This document shows, piece by piece, positions 15,812 through 24,092 of a stretch of DNA of 39,679 nucleotides; positions within the stretch are counted from its first letter, which is position 1; each line of letters begins with the position of its first letter. Both the position numbers and the translations under genes were made by a program. Source of the DNA: Bacteroidales bacterium (GTDB taxonomy: Bacteria; Bacteroidota; Bacteroidia; Bacteroidales; UBA932). Below the pieces are notes generated by a model, which worked only from the letters and a program-made list of their open reading frames with translations, was not told the origin of the DNA and did not search any database. The stretch lies in NCBI GenBank assembly GCA_017630215.1, contig JAGBVR010000004.1, positions 1 through 39,679 of the forward strand, read 5' to 3'.

Positions 15812-17641
15812 TTATAAGTTTTCCTTTATGGCTGCTACGATTTCCTGAACGAGGAACGGCTGTCCCTGTACTTTGTTAAACTGCTCGTATTTATACTGAG
15901 GCAATACACCACGGAGGTAGTTCACGAAATGTCCGCTGTTAAGCTCACACACGAGAATCCTATCGAAGTTTCCGAGTACTTCTTCAGTATTCTTCGGAAG
16001 AGGAAGGATATAGTCAAAATGCGCAAAACTTACATCGATACCTTCCGCACGTGCTTCTTGCACTGCAGAAAGAAGATGTCCGTATGTTCCACCCCAGCCT
16101 ACTACGAGAAGCTTTCCCTTCTCAGGACCGTTCACCTGAAGCTCCGGAATATAGTTTGCCACTCTCTGCACTTTCTCCATTCTCTCCCTAACCATCATCT
16201 CATGGTTCTGAGGATCTGACGAGATCACACCGTCATGGTTCTTTTCCAGTCCGCCGACTCTATGCTCGCATCCTGCCATTCCCGGAACAGCCCACTTTCT
16301 TGCAAGAGTCTCAGGATCTCTATGGAACGGCTTATATGGCACATTTGGCTGTACAAACGGAGGAACAATCTTAGGATAATCCTTCATCGATGGAATAAGC
16401 CATGGTTCCGAACCATTGCCGAGGAAACCCTCAGTAAGAAGGAGGACCGGAGTCATATGCTCGATTGCAATCTTGGCTGCATTGAAAGCTGCATCAAAGC
16501 ATCCTGCAGGTGAATGGGCTGCCATTACAACCATAGGGCACTCTCCGTTTCTTCCGTAAAGAGCCTGGTTAAGGTCGGTCTGCTCAGTCTTGGTAGGGAT
16601 ACCTGTCGAAGGACCGGCACGCTGAACATCCACAATGACAAGCGGAAGCTCTGTCATTACCGCAAGTCCCATAGCCTCCGACTTGAGGGAAAGACCAGGA
16701 CCGGATGTAGTGGTCACAGCAAGATTGCCTGCGAAAGCAGCACCGATTGCTGTACAGATACCTGCGATCTCATCCTCCGCCTGAAGCGTCTTAGCGCCAA
16801 GACTCTTATGAATGGCAAGCTCTTCGAGGATTCCGGTAGCCGGTGTAATAGGGTAAGAACCGCAGAAAAGAGGCAGATTTGCCTTCTCTGCTGCCGCAAG
16901 GAGTCCCCATGCTGTAGCCTGATTACCATTGATGTTTCTGTAAAGTCCCTTTGGCTGGTCTGCCGGCTCGATGCTGTATGTGTTGGCGATTGCCTGAATA
17001 TTGGCAGCATAATTGAAACCATCCTTGAGCACCTTCTTGTTAGGCTCGACAAGCTGTGGTTTCTTCTTTCCGAACTTGCGCTCAAGATACTGGAAAATGT
17101 ATTCCATCGGACGATTGTATATGTAGCAAGCCATACCGAGAGTGAACATATTCTTACACTTCTCGATTGTCTTCTTATCCAGGCCGCTGTCCTTAAGGCT
17201 CTCATGAGTGAGAGTGGTGATAGGTGCCACAATGATAGTCCTGTCCTCGATATGCATCTCAGCGATCGGATCGCCTTCAAAGCCTGCCCTTGCGAGGCCG
17301 GCATCATCAAAAGTATCCGAATCAATTAGTACCATCGCTGTTCTCTTGAGCCACTTTGCATTAGCCTTGAGAGCTGCCGGATTCATTGCCACGAGAAGAT
17401 CACAGAAGTCTCCCGGGGTGGTGATGTGCTCGCTTCCGATATGAACCTGGAAACCAGACACACCCGATACTGTACCGTGCGGAGCACGGATTTCTGCCGG
17501 ATAATCCGGAAAAGTCGAAAGTTCGTTACCAAAGATGGCTGACATATCTGCAAAAAGAGACCCGGTGAGCTGCATACCATCTCCCGAATCTCCTGCAAAC
17601 CTGATTACAACATCTTTAGTATCAATAACCTTATGTTGCAT
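15812..17641 (-). CDS. korA: 2-oxoglutarate:ferredoxin oxidoreductase, alpha subunit (gamma-alpha fusion)
   Basis: A 609-residue subunit in which the gamma domain (about residues 1-190, VIRFAGDSGDGMQLTG) is fused to the alpha, pyrimidine-binding domain (from about 240, CGSYPITPATGILEELA), then domain II (from about 500, LLVVGWGGTYGHLLSAVQEA). This is the usual length for KorA of the two-subunit type. With KorB it forms the enzyme linking 2-oxoglutarate, CoA, succinyl-CoA and reduced ferredoxin. GPSTGIPTKTEQTDLNQALY is highly conserved in the family. First gene of korA-korB-gdhA; a -7-like box lies 43 bases upstream. Confidence 0.92.
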   Translation of the reverse strand: MQHKVIDTKDVVIRFAGDSGDGMQLTGSLFADMSAIFGNELSTFPDYPAEIRAPHGTVSGVSGFQVHIGSEHITTPGDFCDLLVAMNPAALKANAKWLKRTAMVLIDSDTFDDAGLARAGFEGDPIAEMHIEDRTIIVAPITTLTHESLKDSGLDKKTIEKCKNMFTLGMACYIYNRPMEYIFQYLERKFGKKKPQLVEPNKKVLKDGFNYAANIQAIANTYSIEPADQPKGLYRNINGNQATAWGLLAAAEKANLPLFCGSYPITPATGILEELAIHKSLGAKTLQAEDEIAGICTAIGAAFAGNLAVTTTSGPGLSLKSEAMGLAVMTELPLVIVDVQRAGPSTGIPTKTEQTDLNQALYGRNGECPMVVMAAHSPAGCFDAAFNAAKIAIEHMTPVLLLTEGFLGNGSEPWLIPSMKDYPKIVPPFVQPNVPYKPFHRDPETLARKWAVPGMAGCEHRVGGLEKNHDGVISSDPQNHEMMVRERMEKVQRVANYIPELQVNGPEKGKLLVVGWGGTYGHLLSAVQEARAEGIDVSFAHFDYILPLPKNTEEVLGNFDRILVCELNSGHFVNYLRGVLPQYKYEQFNKVQGQPFLVQEIVAAIKENL

Positions 17642-17683
17642 AGTTAGTGTTATAATTTTAAATCAATTTGTCAGATTTTCACA

Positions 17684-17691
17684 CAAATGTA
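17684..17691 (-). promoter_or_regulatory. Putative -7 box for korA-korB-gdhA
   Basis: TACATTTG on the minus strand fits TAnnTTTG and lies 43 bases before the korA ATG. No TTG is at the ideal distance upstream, so confidence is limited. Confidence 0.45.
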
Positions 17692-17741
17692 TGCATTTTT
17701 CGTGAATATGGAATATAAATTTAAAGTTTTTGTGCAAAGAA

Positions 17742-17776
17742 AAGGCAGGAACTCCGTATTAAAGAATTCCTGCCTT
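17742..17776 (-). terminator. Terminator of the nadK-uppS-bamA-ompH cluster
   Basis: AAGGCAGGAA (17742-17751) pairs with TTCCTGCCTT (17767-17776). On the minus strand it is followed by TTCTTTGCAC, a moderate T tract. It lies 26 bases after the ompH stop and insulates korA from that cluster. Confidence 0.65.
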
Positions 17777-17801
17777 CATTATATCAATATCTGTCAACAG
17801 A

Positions 17802-18374
17802 TTACATCATGCCCTGAGCCGCCTGAGCCTTTGCCTGAAGCTCTGCAGAAAGTGATTCGAGAGTCCTTCCCTCAGGAATATTGAGGGCCTTGCGAGCCTC
17901 AGGAGTAAGATTCACTCCCTGAACTGGATCAATGTAAAGCATCTGAGTCTCCTCCAACACGAAAGCGAGGCCCTGTGCCTTGGCAAGTTCGGTAATTGTA
18001 GCCTGAGCCTTCTCCGCTACAGGAGCCTGAAGCATCTGCTGCATCTGCTGAAGCTCCTGCTGGAAAATCTGCTGGCTTTCCTGAAAGCGAGCCTCGATTT
18101 CCTGAAGTTCCTTAAGCTTGCTGTCTCTGATAGCCGGAGTCCATGTAGCCTCTTTCTGCTGGAACTGCTGAGCCTTGGTCTGATATTCCTCATACATTGC
18201 ACTGAGGGTCTCATAAGTTTCCTTCTCCTGTGCTTCAATCTGAACTCTTACAGAGTCCATTTCAGGCATAAGCTGAACGAGCTCAGTATAATTCACATAG
18301 CCGAACTTGAAGTTCTGTGCGGAAGCAGCAACCGAAATGATCGCCATTGCTGCGATGATAAAAATCTTCTTCAT
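17802..18374 (-). CDS. ompH: OmpH/Skp family periplasmic chaperone
   Basis: A 190-residue protein with a cleavable signal peptide (MKKIFIIAAMAIISVAASAQ) and then FKFGYVNYTELVQLMPEMD, the typical start of OmpH/Skp proteins in Bacteroidota. A long Gln/Glu-rich coiled coil (about 40-130) would form the tentacles that hold unfolded outer-membrane proteins. It is 54 bases downstream of bamA, as in many Bacteroidales. The chaperone role is by family. The C-terminal tail QAKAQAAQGMM is low complexity. Confidence 0.88.
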   Translation of the reverse strand: MKKIFIIAAMAIISVAASAQNFKFGYVNYTELVQLMPEMDSVRVQIEAQEKETYETLSAMYEEYQTKAQQFQQKEATWTPAIRDSKLKELQEIEARFQESQQIFQQELQQMQQMLQAPVAEKAQATITELAKAQGLAFVLEETQMLYIDPVQGVNLTPEARKALNIPEGRTLESLSAELQAKAQAAQGMM

Positions 18375-18428
18375 AATGTATTAATTGTTTTTAATTTTCT
18401 ATTTAAATTACTTAGCTGAGAATAATTC

Positions 18429-21020
18429 CTAGAACTGCTGTCCGATTACGAAATGGAACTGACTGCCACCATTGACTGGATCATCAAATCCATATCCCCA
18501 GTCAACTCCGAGCAGACCGATCATAGGCAGGAACACTCTCACACCCACACCGGCAGATCTCTTGATCTGGAACGGATTGAAGTCCCTGATATCAGACCAG
18601 CAGTTACCACCCTCAAGGAAAAGCAATGCGTAGATTGTCGATTGAGGCTGGAGAATCACCGGATAACGAAGCTCAACAGTGAATTTGTCATAAACGTTAC
18701 CGGCATAGTAATTACCCGTACTGTTGTATGATGACAATGCCTGAGGTGTCAGCGAGTAGTTCTCGTAACCGCGCAACGCTATGATTTCTGATCCGTATGT
18801 GTCGTATCCTGACATACCGTCACCACCTACGCGGAAGCCTTCGAATGGAGAATATCCCCAATTTCTGTTATAATATCCGAGATAACCGAACTGTGCGCGT
18901 GCCATAAGGACGAGGTCACCAACCAGTTTCGAATATACAGCTCCCTTGAATGACCACTTGTGGTACTCGATCCACTTATAACGGTCCTGCGATGTCTGAT
19001 AATTATAGTCAATATCTCTCCAATTATTCACCTTGGTCGGCTTGCCATCTTCATTAAGAAGACCGTAATCTTTCTTTCTCAGCAATGAATAAGGAGGAGT
19101 CAGCTGAAGCGAGAAACTGAAGTCAGATCCGACACGCGGATATATCTGCTGGTCAGTAGAATTTCTCGAGAGGCTGAGCGTATAGCTGAGATTGTGGGAA
19201 ATACCTGTATTGAAAAGGAACTGATATGCCCAGTTCTGAAGTCGGTATGTCTGCCAACTGAGCTGGTTGTAAAGGACGAAATAAGTATCCGGCCATTTGA
19301 GTCGCTTTCCGAGACCGGCAGCAAATCCATACACCTCCATAAACTCGTCATTGTTGAGAATATTATAATATATGTATGAATTAGTCTGACGGGTATAGTA
19401 TACTGACATATTCAGCGACGTAGGCTTCTTACCAAAGAGCCAAGGCTCTGAGAATGAAGCCGAAAGGCTGGTATAATATGTTCCGTTGGTCTGGAAGCGG
19501 ACAGAAAGATTCTGAGCATCTCCCAGAGGAACTGGACGCCATGCTGTCTTATCGAAGAAACGACGTGTAGAGAAGTTATTGAAACTTACTCCGACTGTGG
19601 CAACGAATGTATTTCCACCCCAACCTCCAGAAAGCTCAAGCTGGCTTGAAGGCTTCTCTGTCACATTATACACAATATCGACAGTATTGTTCATCTCGTT
19701 CGGAAGAATAGACCATCCCTTTGCTGGGTCCATAATCGCCTCTGGATCGAACTGTCCCATTGATGCGATTTCGCGGATTGAACGCTCAAACTCTGTCTGA
19801 CTGAAAAGATTACCAGGATAAGTGAAAAGCTGACGGCGGATAACCCTTTCATTTGTAAGGTCGTTTCCATTGATAATGATATTGTTCAATGTAGCTGGCT
19901 TGCCCTCAACGATTCTCATCTCCACATCCACAGAGTCACCCTCGATATTAAGTTCTACCGGCTCAAGCTGAAAAAAGAGATATCCATTGTCTCGATAATA
20001 CTGCGATACATATGATTCAGTCTGTTTTCCACCGCCAAAAAGTCGTTTCTCCATCGTCACGACATCATATACATCTCCTTTCTTGATTTTAAGAACCTGA
20101 TTGAGAGTCTCTGCCGAATAAACAGAATTACCGGTCCATGTTATATTGCGGAAAAAGTACTGCTTGCCTTCATCGATTTCGAAATCGATCTGCAGACGGT
20201 TCGGTTCGACATAATACATTGTATCCTTGACAATTCTGGCATCTCTGTAACCTGCTTCGTTAAAAGCGGCAATAAGGGATCTCTTGTCATTGTCATATTC
20301 CTTTTCCTGGAATTTCTTGGAACTGAAAAAGTTCTGAAGCCTCTTATCCCTGGTCTTCTTCATTGACTTTACCAGCTTGCTTTCCTTAACATGGTCAGCG
20401 CCTTTGAAAGTGATCTTCTGAATCTTCACCTTTTCACCTCTGTCAACAGCAAACTGCACGCGTATCGCACTCTGGATAACAGTATCCCTCTTTGTATTTA
20501 CATCGACTTTTACATTGTAGAATCCCTTCTCCTTGTAATATCTCTTGATTATATCGCTGGATGTCTTTGCGACATACTCGGAGAATTCGCCACCTCTGCG
20601 GACATTCAGACGTTCGCGCAATTCTTTCTCTTCACCACTCTTGACGCCACTGAAGACCCAGCGTGAAACACGGGGTCTTTCGACTATGCTGATCTTGAAA
20701 AATGCAGTATCCCTGGTCGGGGTGATCGAATCGATGGATACAGACACATCCTCAAAATATCTCTGCAGCCATAGTCTGCTGACGATATTGGACATCTCCT
20801 CACTCGGCACGGTTACTTCCATACCTTTCTGAAGGGCAGCAACTTGTAAAATCTGGTCAGGGGAAAGATATTGGTTACCTTCCAGTCTGACTCCACCCAC
20901 AATGTACTTCTTCGGATTATTATAATCTACCTCCACACTGCTACCGGCCAGCTGCGCCCAGAGGGGGCACGAGACAGTCAGCAAAAGTGAAAGGAAGATA
21001 ATTCTGTATATTCTCATCAC
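18429..21020 (-). CDS. bamA: Outer-membrane protein assembly factor BamA
   Basis: An 863-residue Omp85 protein that folds and inserts beta-barrels into the outer membrane. A signal peptide (MMRIYRIIFLSLLLTVSCPLWAQ) precedes five POTRA domains (about 35-450; GGVRLEGNQYLSPDQIL starts the first) and a 16-strand barrel ending in phenylalanine (FHFVIGQQF). GDGMSGYDTYGSEIIALRGY is in the region of the conserved VRGF/Y loop. It is longer than E. coli BamA (about 810), as expected for Bacteroidota. It lies downstream of uppS by 35 bases and upstream of ompH. The BamD partner is encoded at 28982-29869. Confidence 0.95.
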   Translation of the reverse strand: MMRIYRIIFLSLLLTVSCPLWAQLAGSSVEVDYNNPKKYIVGGVRLEGNQYLSPDQILQVAALQKGMEVTVPSEEMSNIVSRLWLQRYFEDVSVSIDSITPTRDTAFFKISIVERPRVSRWVFSGVKSGEEKELRERLNVRRGGEFSEYVAKTSSDIIKRYYKEKGFYNVKVDVNTKRDTVIQSAIRVQFAVDRGEKVKIQKITFKGADHVKESKLVKSMKKTRDKRLQNFFSSKKFQEKEYDNDKRSLIAAFNEAGYRDARIVKDTMYYVEPNRLQIDFEIDEGKQYFFRNITWTGNSVYSAETLNQVLKIKKGDVYDVVTMEKRLFGGGKQTESYVSQYYRDNGYLFFQLEPVELNIEGDSVDVEMRIVEGKPATLNNIIINGNDLTNERVIRRQLFTYPGNLFSQTEFERSIREIASMGQFDPEAIMDPAKGWSILPNEMNNTVDIVYNVTEKPSSQLELSGGWGGNTFVATVGVSFNNFSTRRFFDKTAWRPVPLGDAQNLSVRFQTNGTYYTSLSASFSEPWLFGKKPTSLNMSVYYTRQTNSYIYYNILNNDEFMEVYGFAAGLGKRLKWPDTYFVLYNQLSWQTYRLQNWAYQFLFNTGISHNLSYTLSLSRNSTDQQIYPRVGSDFSFSLQLTPPYSLLRKKDYGLLNEDGKPTKVNNWRDIDYNYQTSQDRYKWIEYHKWSFKGAVYSKLVGDLVLMARAQFGYLGYYNRNWGYSPFEGFRVGGDGMSGYDTYGSEIIALRGYENYSLTPQALSSYNSTGNYYAGNVYDKFTVELRYPVILQPQSTIYALLFLEGGNCWSDIRDFNPFQIKRSAGVGVRVFLPMIGLLGVDWGYGFDDPVNGGSQFHFVIGQQF

Positions 21021-21042
21021 GATACTCTTAATTTCAAAACTG

Positions 21043-21050
21043 CAAATATA
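21043..21050 (-). promoter_or_regulatory. Putative -7 box in the uppS-bamA gap
   Basis: TATATTTG on the minus strand fits TAnnTTTG, 22 bases before the bamA ATG. It could give bamA-ompH an internal promoter in addition to read-through from nadK-uppS. No clear -33 TTG. Confidence 0.4.
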
Positions 21051-21055
21051 CGTAT

Positions 21056-21778
21056 TTATTTGACTTTTCCATAACGTCTATCACGTTTTGCATACGATTC
21101 CAGCGCTTTACGGAACTCTTCCTTCCTGAAATCCGGCCACAAGGTGTCCACGAACAGAAACTCCGAATAGGCTCCCTGCCACAGCATATAATTACTTATC
21201 CTACTTTCTCCAGAAGTCCTTACAATAAGGTCCGGATCAGGTATACCGGCTGTAACAAGATAAGATTCAAAGCCTTCCACTCCCATTTTCTCCACCGCAT
21301 TTCTCTTTTCCGGATGTTCCAGCAAGTCCAATGCCATCTTCTTGGCTGCCTGGAGAATGTCCCACTTTCCGCTATAGCTCAAGAATACAATCAAAGTCAG
21401 TGCTTCATTGCCTGCGGTCATTTCCATACAGGAATCAATTTCAGCATTCAATTCACGCGAAAGTCTGGACCTGTTTCCCAGCACGATAAAACGGACACCA
21501 TTTCTGTCAAGGGACTTCATTTCAGCAGCCATAGCCTTGACCATCAGTCCCATAAGGGCTAAGACTTCTTCTTCCGGACGATTCCAGTTTTCCTCAGAAA
21601 ACGCAAAGACAGAAAGATATTTCACTCCCGTCTCCAATGCAGCCTCCACACAGGCTCTTACACTCTCTACACCTTCAAAATGGCCATGAACGCGTTCTTT
21701 GCCACGTTCTTTCGCCCAACGGCCGTTTCCATCCATAATCATCGAGACATGAACAGGCACCTTGGTCATATTTTCCAT
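21056..21778 (-). CDS. uppS: Undecaprenyl diphosphate synthase
   Basis: A 240-residue cis-prenyltransferase that builds the C55 lipid carrier for peptidoglycan and glycans from farnesyl-PP and isopentenyl-PP. MIMDGNGRWAKERG carries the catalytic Asp, FSEENWNRP and RTSGESRISNYMLWQGAYSE are the family motifs. I take the start MENMTKVPVHVSM, 4 bases after the nadK stop. The frame stays open further upstream: MSEITIRN at 21802 would overlap nadK by 20 bases and is also possible. Cytoplasmic, membrane-associated. Second gene of nadK-uppS-bamA-ompH. Confidence 0.93.
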   Translation of the reverse strand: MENMTKVPVHVSMIMDGNGRWAKERGKERVHGHFEGVESVRACVEAALETGVKYLSVFAFSEENWNRPEEEVLALMGLMVKAMAAEMKSLDRNGVRFIVLGNRSRLSRELNAEIDSCMEMTAGNEALTLIVFLSYSGKWDILQAAKKMALDLLEHPEKRNAVEKMGVEGFESYLVTAGIPDPDLIVRTSGESRISNYMLWQGAYSEFLFVDTLWPDFRKEEFRKALESYAKRDRRYGKVK

Positions 21779-21782
21779 ATTT

Positions 21783-22601
21783 CTAATCGTTATTTCTGAC
21801 ATCTTCGCCCCAGAACAGCTTTTCTGTAAGGGCATTTATAAAGTTGGACTTACTGAGCCGGACACGCTTTAGCGAAAACTGTGCCACAGCTATCTGTATC
21901 TGCGTCGAGGCTGGAACGAGCGCAGTCCTATTGTCTGCAGTGAATATGATATCAGCATCTCTGGAATCCATCCTGAGCCCGATCTGCACCGTATCAGGAA
22001 CTACCAGAGGACGCACATTGAGGTTATGCGGTGCAATCGGAGTAATTATAAGCACTCTGGATTCCGGCAAGACAATCGGACCACCCGAACTTAAAGAATA
22101 AGCAGTCGATCCCGAACTTGTAGAAACAATAAGTCCGTCCGCCCAATATGTCGGTAGATTGACCCCATCAACACTAACTTGAATGCCTAACATCGCAGCC
22201 CCGCTACGGTGAACGGTAAATTCGTTAAGAGCATAGGGCCAAGTGTCTATTTCAGGGTTGCCAGTAAGAGTCAAAGCGTGCAGCATAGCCCTGTCTTCTA
22301 TTGTGTAATCCCCTGACAACAATGCATCTGCAACATCTGAGGCTCTGTTTTCAGACAAGAATCCCAATCTTCCGATATTAACACCCATGACAGGCACACT
22401 TCTTCCGCCGACAAGTTTGGAGGCTGACAGAAACGACCCATCCCCTCCGACACTAAGGAGCATATCCGGATAACTGTCAAGCGAGTCTTCCTCATAAAGG
22501 ATTCCGACTTCGTGGCCCGCTTTTTCCAGTTCCATTACAAGAGACTGTACAGCAGTATCTTTCAATGCGTCTCTCTTACCTATATATATAGCTATCTTCA
22601 T
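21783..22601 (-). CDS. nadK: NAD kinase
   Basis: A 272-residue ATP-NAD kinase making NADP. Characteristic motifs are GGDGSFLSAS (GGDG at about 52-55), NIGRLGFLSE and STSSGSTAYSLSSGGPI, and the length is normal. First gene of the envelope cluster with uppS, bamA and ompH, and divergent from pdxJ with about 100 bases between the starts. The promoter appears to lie in the symmetric divergent region described separately. Confidence 0.95.
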   Translation of the reverse strand: MKIAIYIGKRDALKDTAVQSLVMELEKAGHEVGILYEEDSLDSYPDMLLSVGGDGSFLSASKLVGGRSVPVMGVNIGRLGFLSENRASDVADALLSGDYTIEDRAMLHALTLTGNPEIDTWPYALNEFTVHRSGAAMLGIQVSVDGVNLPTYWADGLIVSTSSGSTAYSLSSGGPIVLPESRVLIITPIAPHNLNVRPLVVPDTVQIGLRMDSRDADIIFTADNRTALVPASTQIQIAVAQFSLKRVRLSKSNFINALTEKLFWGEDVRNND

Positions 22602-22624
22602 ATGCTTTTCACGAAAACAGGCAT

Positions 22625-22673
22625 CAAAAATAGTACTTTAATGTCAAAATTTGAAGTTTATTCCCTATTTTTG
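22625..22673. promoter_or_regulatory. Symmetric divergent promoter region for nadK and pdxJ
   Basis: CAAAAATA at 22625-22632 (TATTTTTG on the minus strand) faces nadK and TATTTTTG at 22666-22673 faces pdxJ. Both fit TAnnTTTG. They stand 12 bases on either side of a shared CAAAATTTG core at 22645-22653, giving exact dyad symmetry. Neither has a TTG at 19-base spacing, so the core may act as a shared -33-like element or as an operator. Confidence 0.5.
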
Positions 22674-22703
22674 TAAATTATAAGAATTTCATTGATAAAA
22701 AGG

Positions 22704-23423
22704 ATGACAAAATTAAGCGTCAATATCAACAAGATCGCTACGATCAGAAACGCCAGAGGCGGTAACATGCCAAATGTAGCGAAAGCTGCAGTGGATTGCG
22801 AAAGGTTCGGTGCTGAAGGCATTACAGTACATCCGAGACCGGACGAGAGACACATAAGATATTCCGATGTCAGGGAAATCCGTCCTCTGATCACCACGGA
22901 ATTCAACATAGAAGGCAATCCTATCCCTTCTTTCATCCAGCTGGTAACTGAAAACATTCCTCATCAGGTAACTCTTGTACCCGATGCAGAAGATGCTATA
23001 ACCTCCAATTCCGGATGGGATACGATTCGCTACCGTGACTTCCTTACAGAAGTCTGCGCAGAGTTCAAAAGGCATGGGATAAGGACATCGATATTCGTCG
23101 GAGCAGATTCTGCAATGGTAGAGGGAGCTGCCCTATGCGGATGCGACAGAGTAGAGCTTTATACCGAGCCTTACGCAGAATTATTTCCTACTGACCCGGA
23201 AGCGGCCATCAAGCCTTTCATAAAAGCGGCTGAGACTGCAAAAGCATGCGGATTAGGGCTCAACGCCGGACATGACCTGAATCTGATGAATCTTGAGTTC
23301 TTCATCAGAAACATTCCTTGGACAGACGAAGTATCTATTGGTCATGCCATTATCAGCGACGCACTTTATATGGGACTTGAAGAAACAATAAAGGCATATC
23401 TGTCTAAAATTAAGATTTTTTAA
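22704..23423 (+). CDS. pdxJ: Pyridoxine 5'-phosphate synthase
   Basis: A 239-residue TIM-barrel enzyme that condenses 1-deoxyxylulose 5-phosphate with 3-amino-2-oxopropyl phosphate in de novo vitamin B6 synthesis. KLSVNINKIATIRNARGG, the opening TVHPRPDERHI region, and GLNAGHDLN with IGHAIISDALYMGL at the end are the PdxJ signatures. The ATG giving MTKLSVN is chosen; an in-frame TTG 12 bases earlier is less likely. Stand-alone transcription from the divergent region is likely, with an OmpH-like gene 66 bases downstream. Confidence 0.95.
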   Translation: MTKLSVNINKIATIRNARGGNMPNVAKAAVDCERFGAEGITVHPRPDERHIRYSDVREIRPLITTEFNIEGNPIPSFIQLVTENIPHQVTLVPDAEDAITSNSGWDTIRYRDFLTEVCAEFKRHGIRTSIFVGADSAMVEGAALCGCDRVELYTEPYAELFPTDPEAAIKPFIKAAETAKACGLGLNAGHDLNLMNLEFFIRNIPWTDEVSIGHAIISDALYMGLEETIKAYLSKIKIF

Positions 23424-23424
23424 T

Positions 23425-23432
23425 TACCTTTG
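23425..23432 (+). promoter_or_regulatory. Putative -7 box for the OmpH-like lipoprotein operon
   Basis: TACCTTTG directly after the pdxJ stop fits TAnnTTTG and is 57 bases before the ATG, leaving a leader of about 50 bases. It is identical to the -7 box of the rRNA promoter. No clear -33 TTG at the ideal spacing. Confidence 0.45.
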
Positions 23433-23489
23433 CGTTTTGTGCCGCAAATAGCACGACGGTTTGAATTCAAATAAATAATTTTACAGATA

Positions 23490-24089
23490 ATGAAAAAAAC
23501 ATCACTTATTCTCTGCATCCTCGCTATGATGGGTGCAATCTCTTGCAAGAATGCTGCTACAACAGAACCTGCAGCTGCAACAGAGACAGCAGCAGCAGCT
23601 GCTACAGAAGGCACTATCGTATATATTGACCTCGACAGAATCCTTATGGATTACGACATGGCCAATGATCTCAGATCAGTAGTCGAGACAAAGGTACAGA
23701 ACATCCAGGCTGAGATCAACAGAAGAGGTCAGAAGCTCGAGAAGCAGGTTGCAGAATATCAGGAGAAGATCCAGAAGGGTCTTATGACACGCTCGGTAGC
23801 TGAAGTTCAGGGACAGAAGCTCCAGCAGGAGGAACTTGATTTCAACAACTACGCCGCTCAGAAGCAGCAGGAGATCCAGGAAGAGCAGATGGTTATGATG
23901 AATCAGCTCGGTGACGCAATCCAGACATTCATCACAAAATACAACGAGGAGAAGAAGTATGCAATGATCCTCACAAATTCAGGTGGAGCTCCTGTAATCA
24001 CAGCTGCAGCGTCACTTGACATTACTGATGACGTGCTGGCAGGACTCAACGAAGAGTACATCAAGACAAAGAACGAGAAAAGCGAGTAA
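23490..24089 (+). CDS. OmpH/Skp-like protein with lipoprotein signal
   Basis: A 199-residue second OmpH-family protein. The signal peptide MKKTSLILCILAMMGAISC ends in a lipobox-like GAIS/C, predicting a lipid anchor at C19. After it come an Ala/Thr linker (about 21-44), IVYIDLDRILMDYDMANDL (the usual OmpH start), a long coiled coil (about 65-160) and a C-terminal DVLAGLNEEY. Classical Skp is soluble and not lipidated. The role could be membrane-tethered chaperoning or a structural envelope part. Codon use is strongly biased (GAG, CAG, ATC), suggesting high expression. The glycosyltransferase gene begins 3 bases after its stop. Confidence 0.82.
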   Translation: MKKTSLILCILAMMGAISCKNAATTEPAAATETAAAAATEGTIVYIDLDRILMDYDMANDLRSVVETKVQNIQAEINRRGQKLEKQVAEYQEKIQKGLMTRSVAEVQGQKLQQEELDFNNYAAQKQQEIQEEQMVMMNQLGDAIQTFITKYNEEKKYAMILTNSGGAPVITAAASLDITDDVLAGLNEEYIKTKNEKSE

Positions 24090-24092
24090 TAA

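Noticed and set aside
16514-17329. A 271-codon plus-strand frame inside korA
   Set aside because: Shadow of a highly conserved coding sequence; no domain, no promoter, cysteine- and serine-rich as expected for antisense frames.
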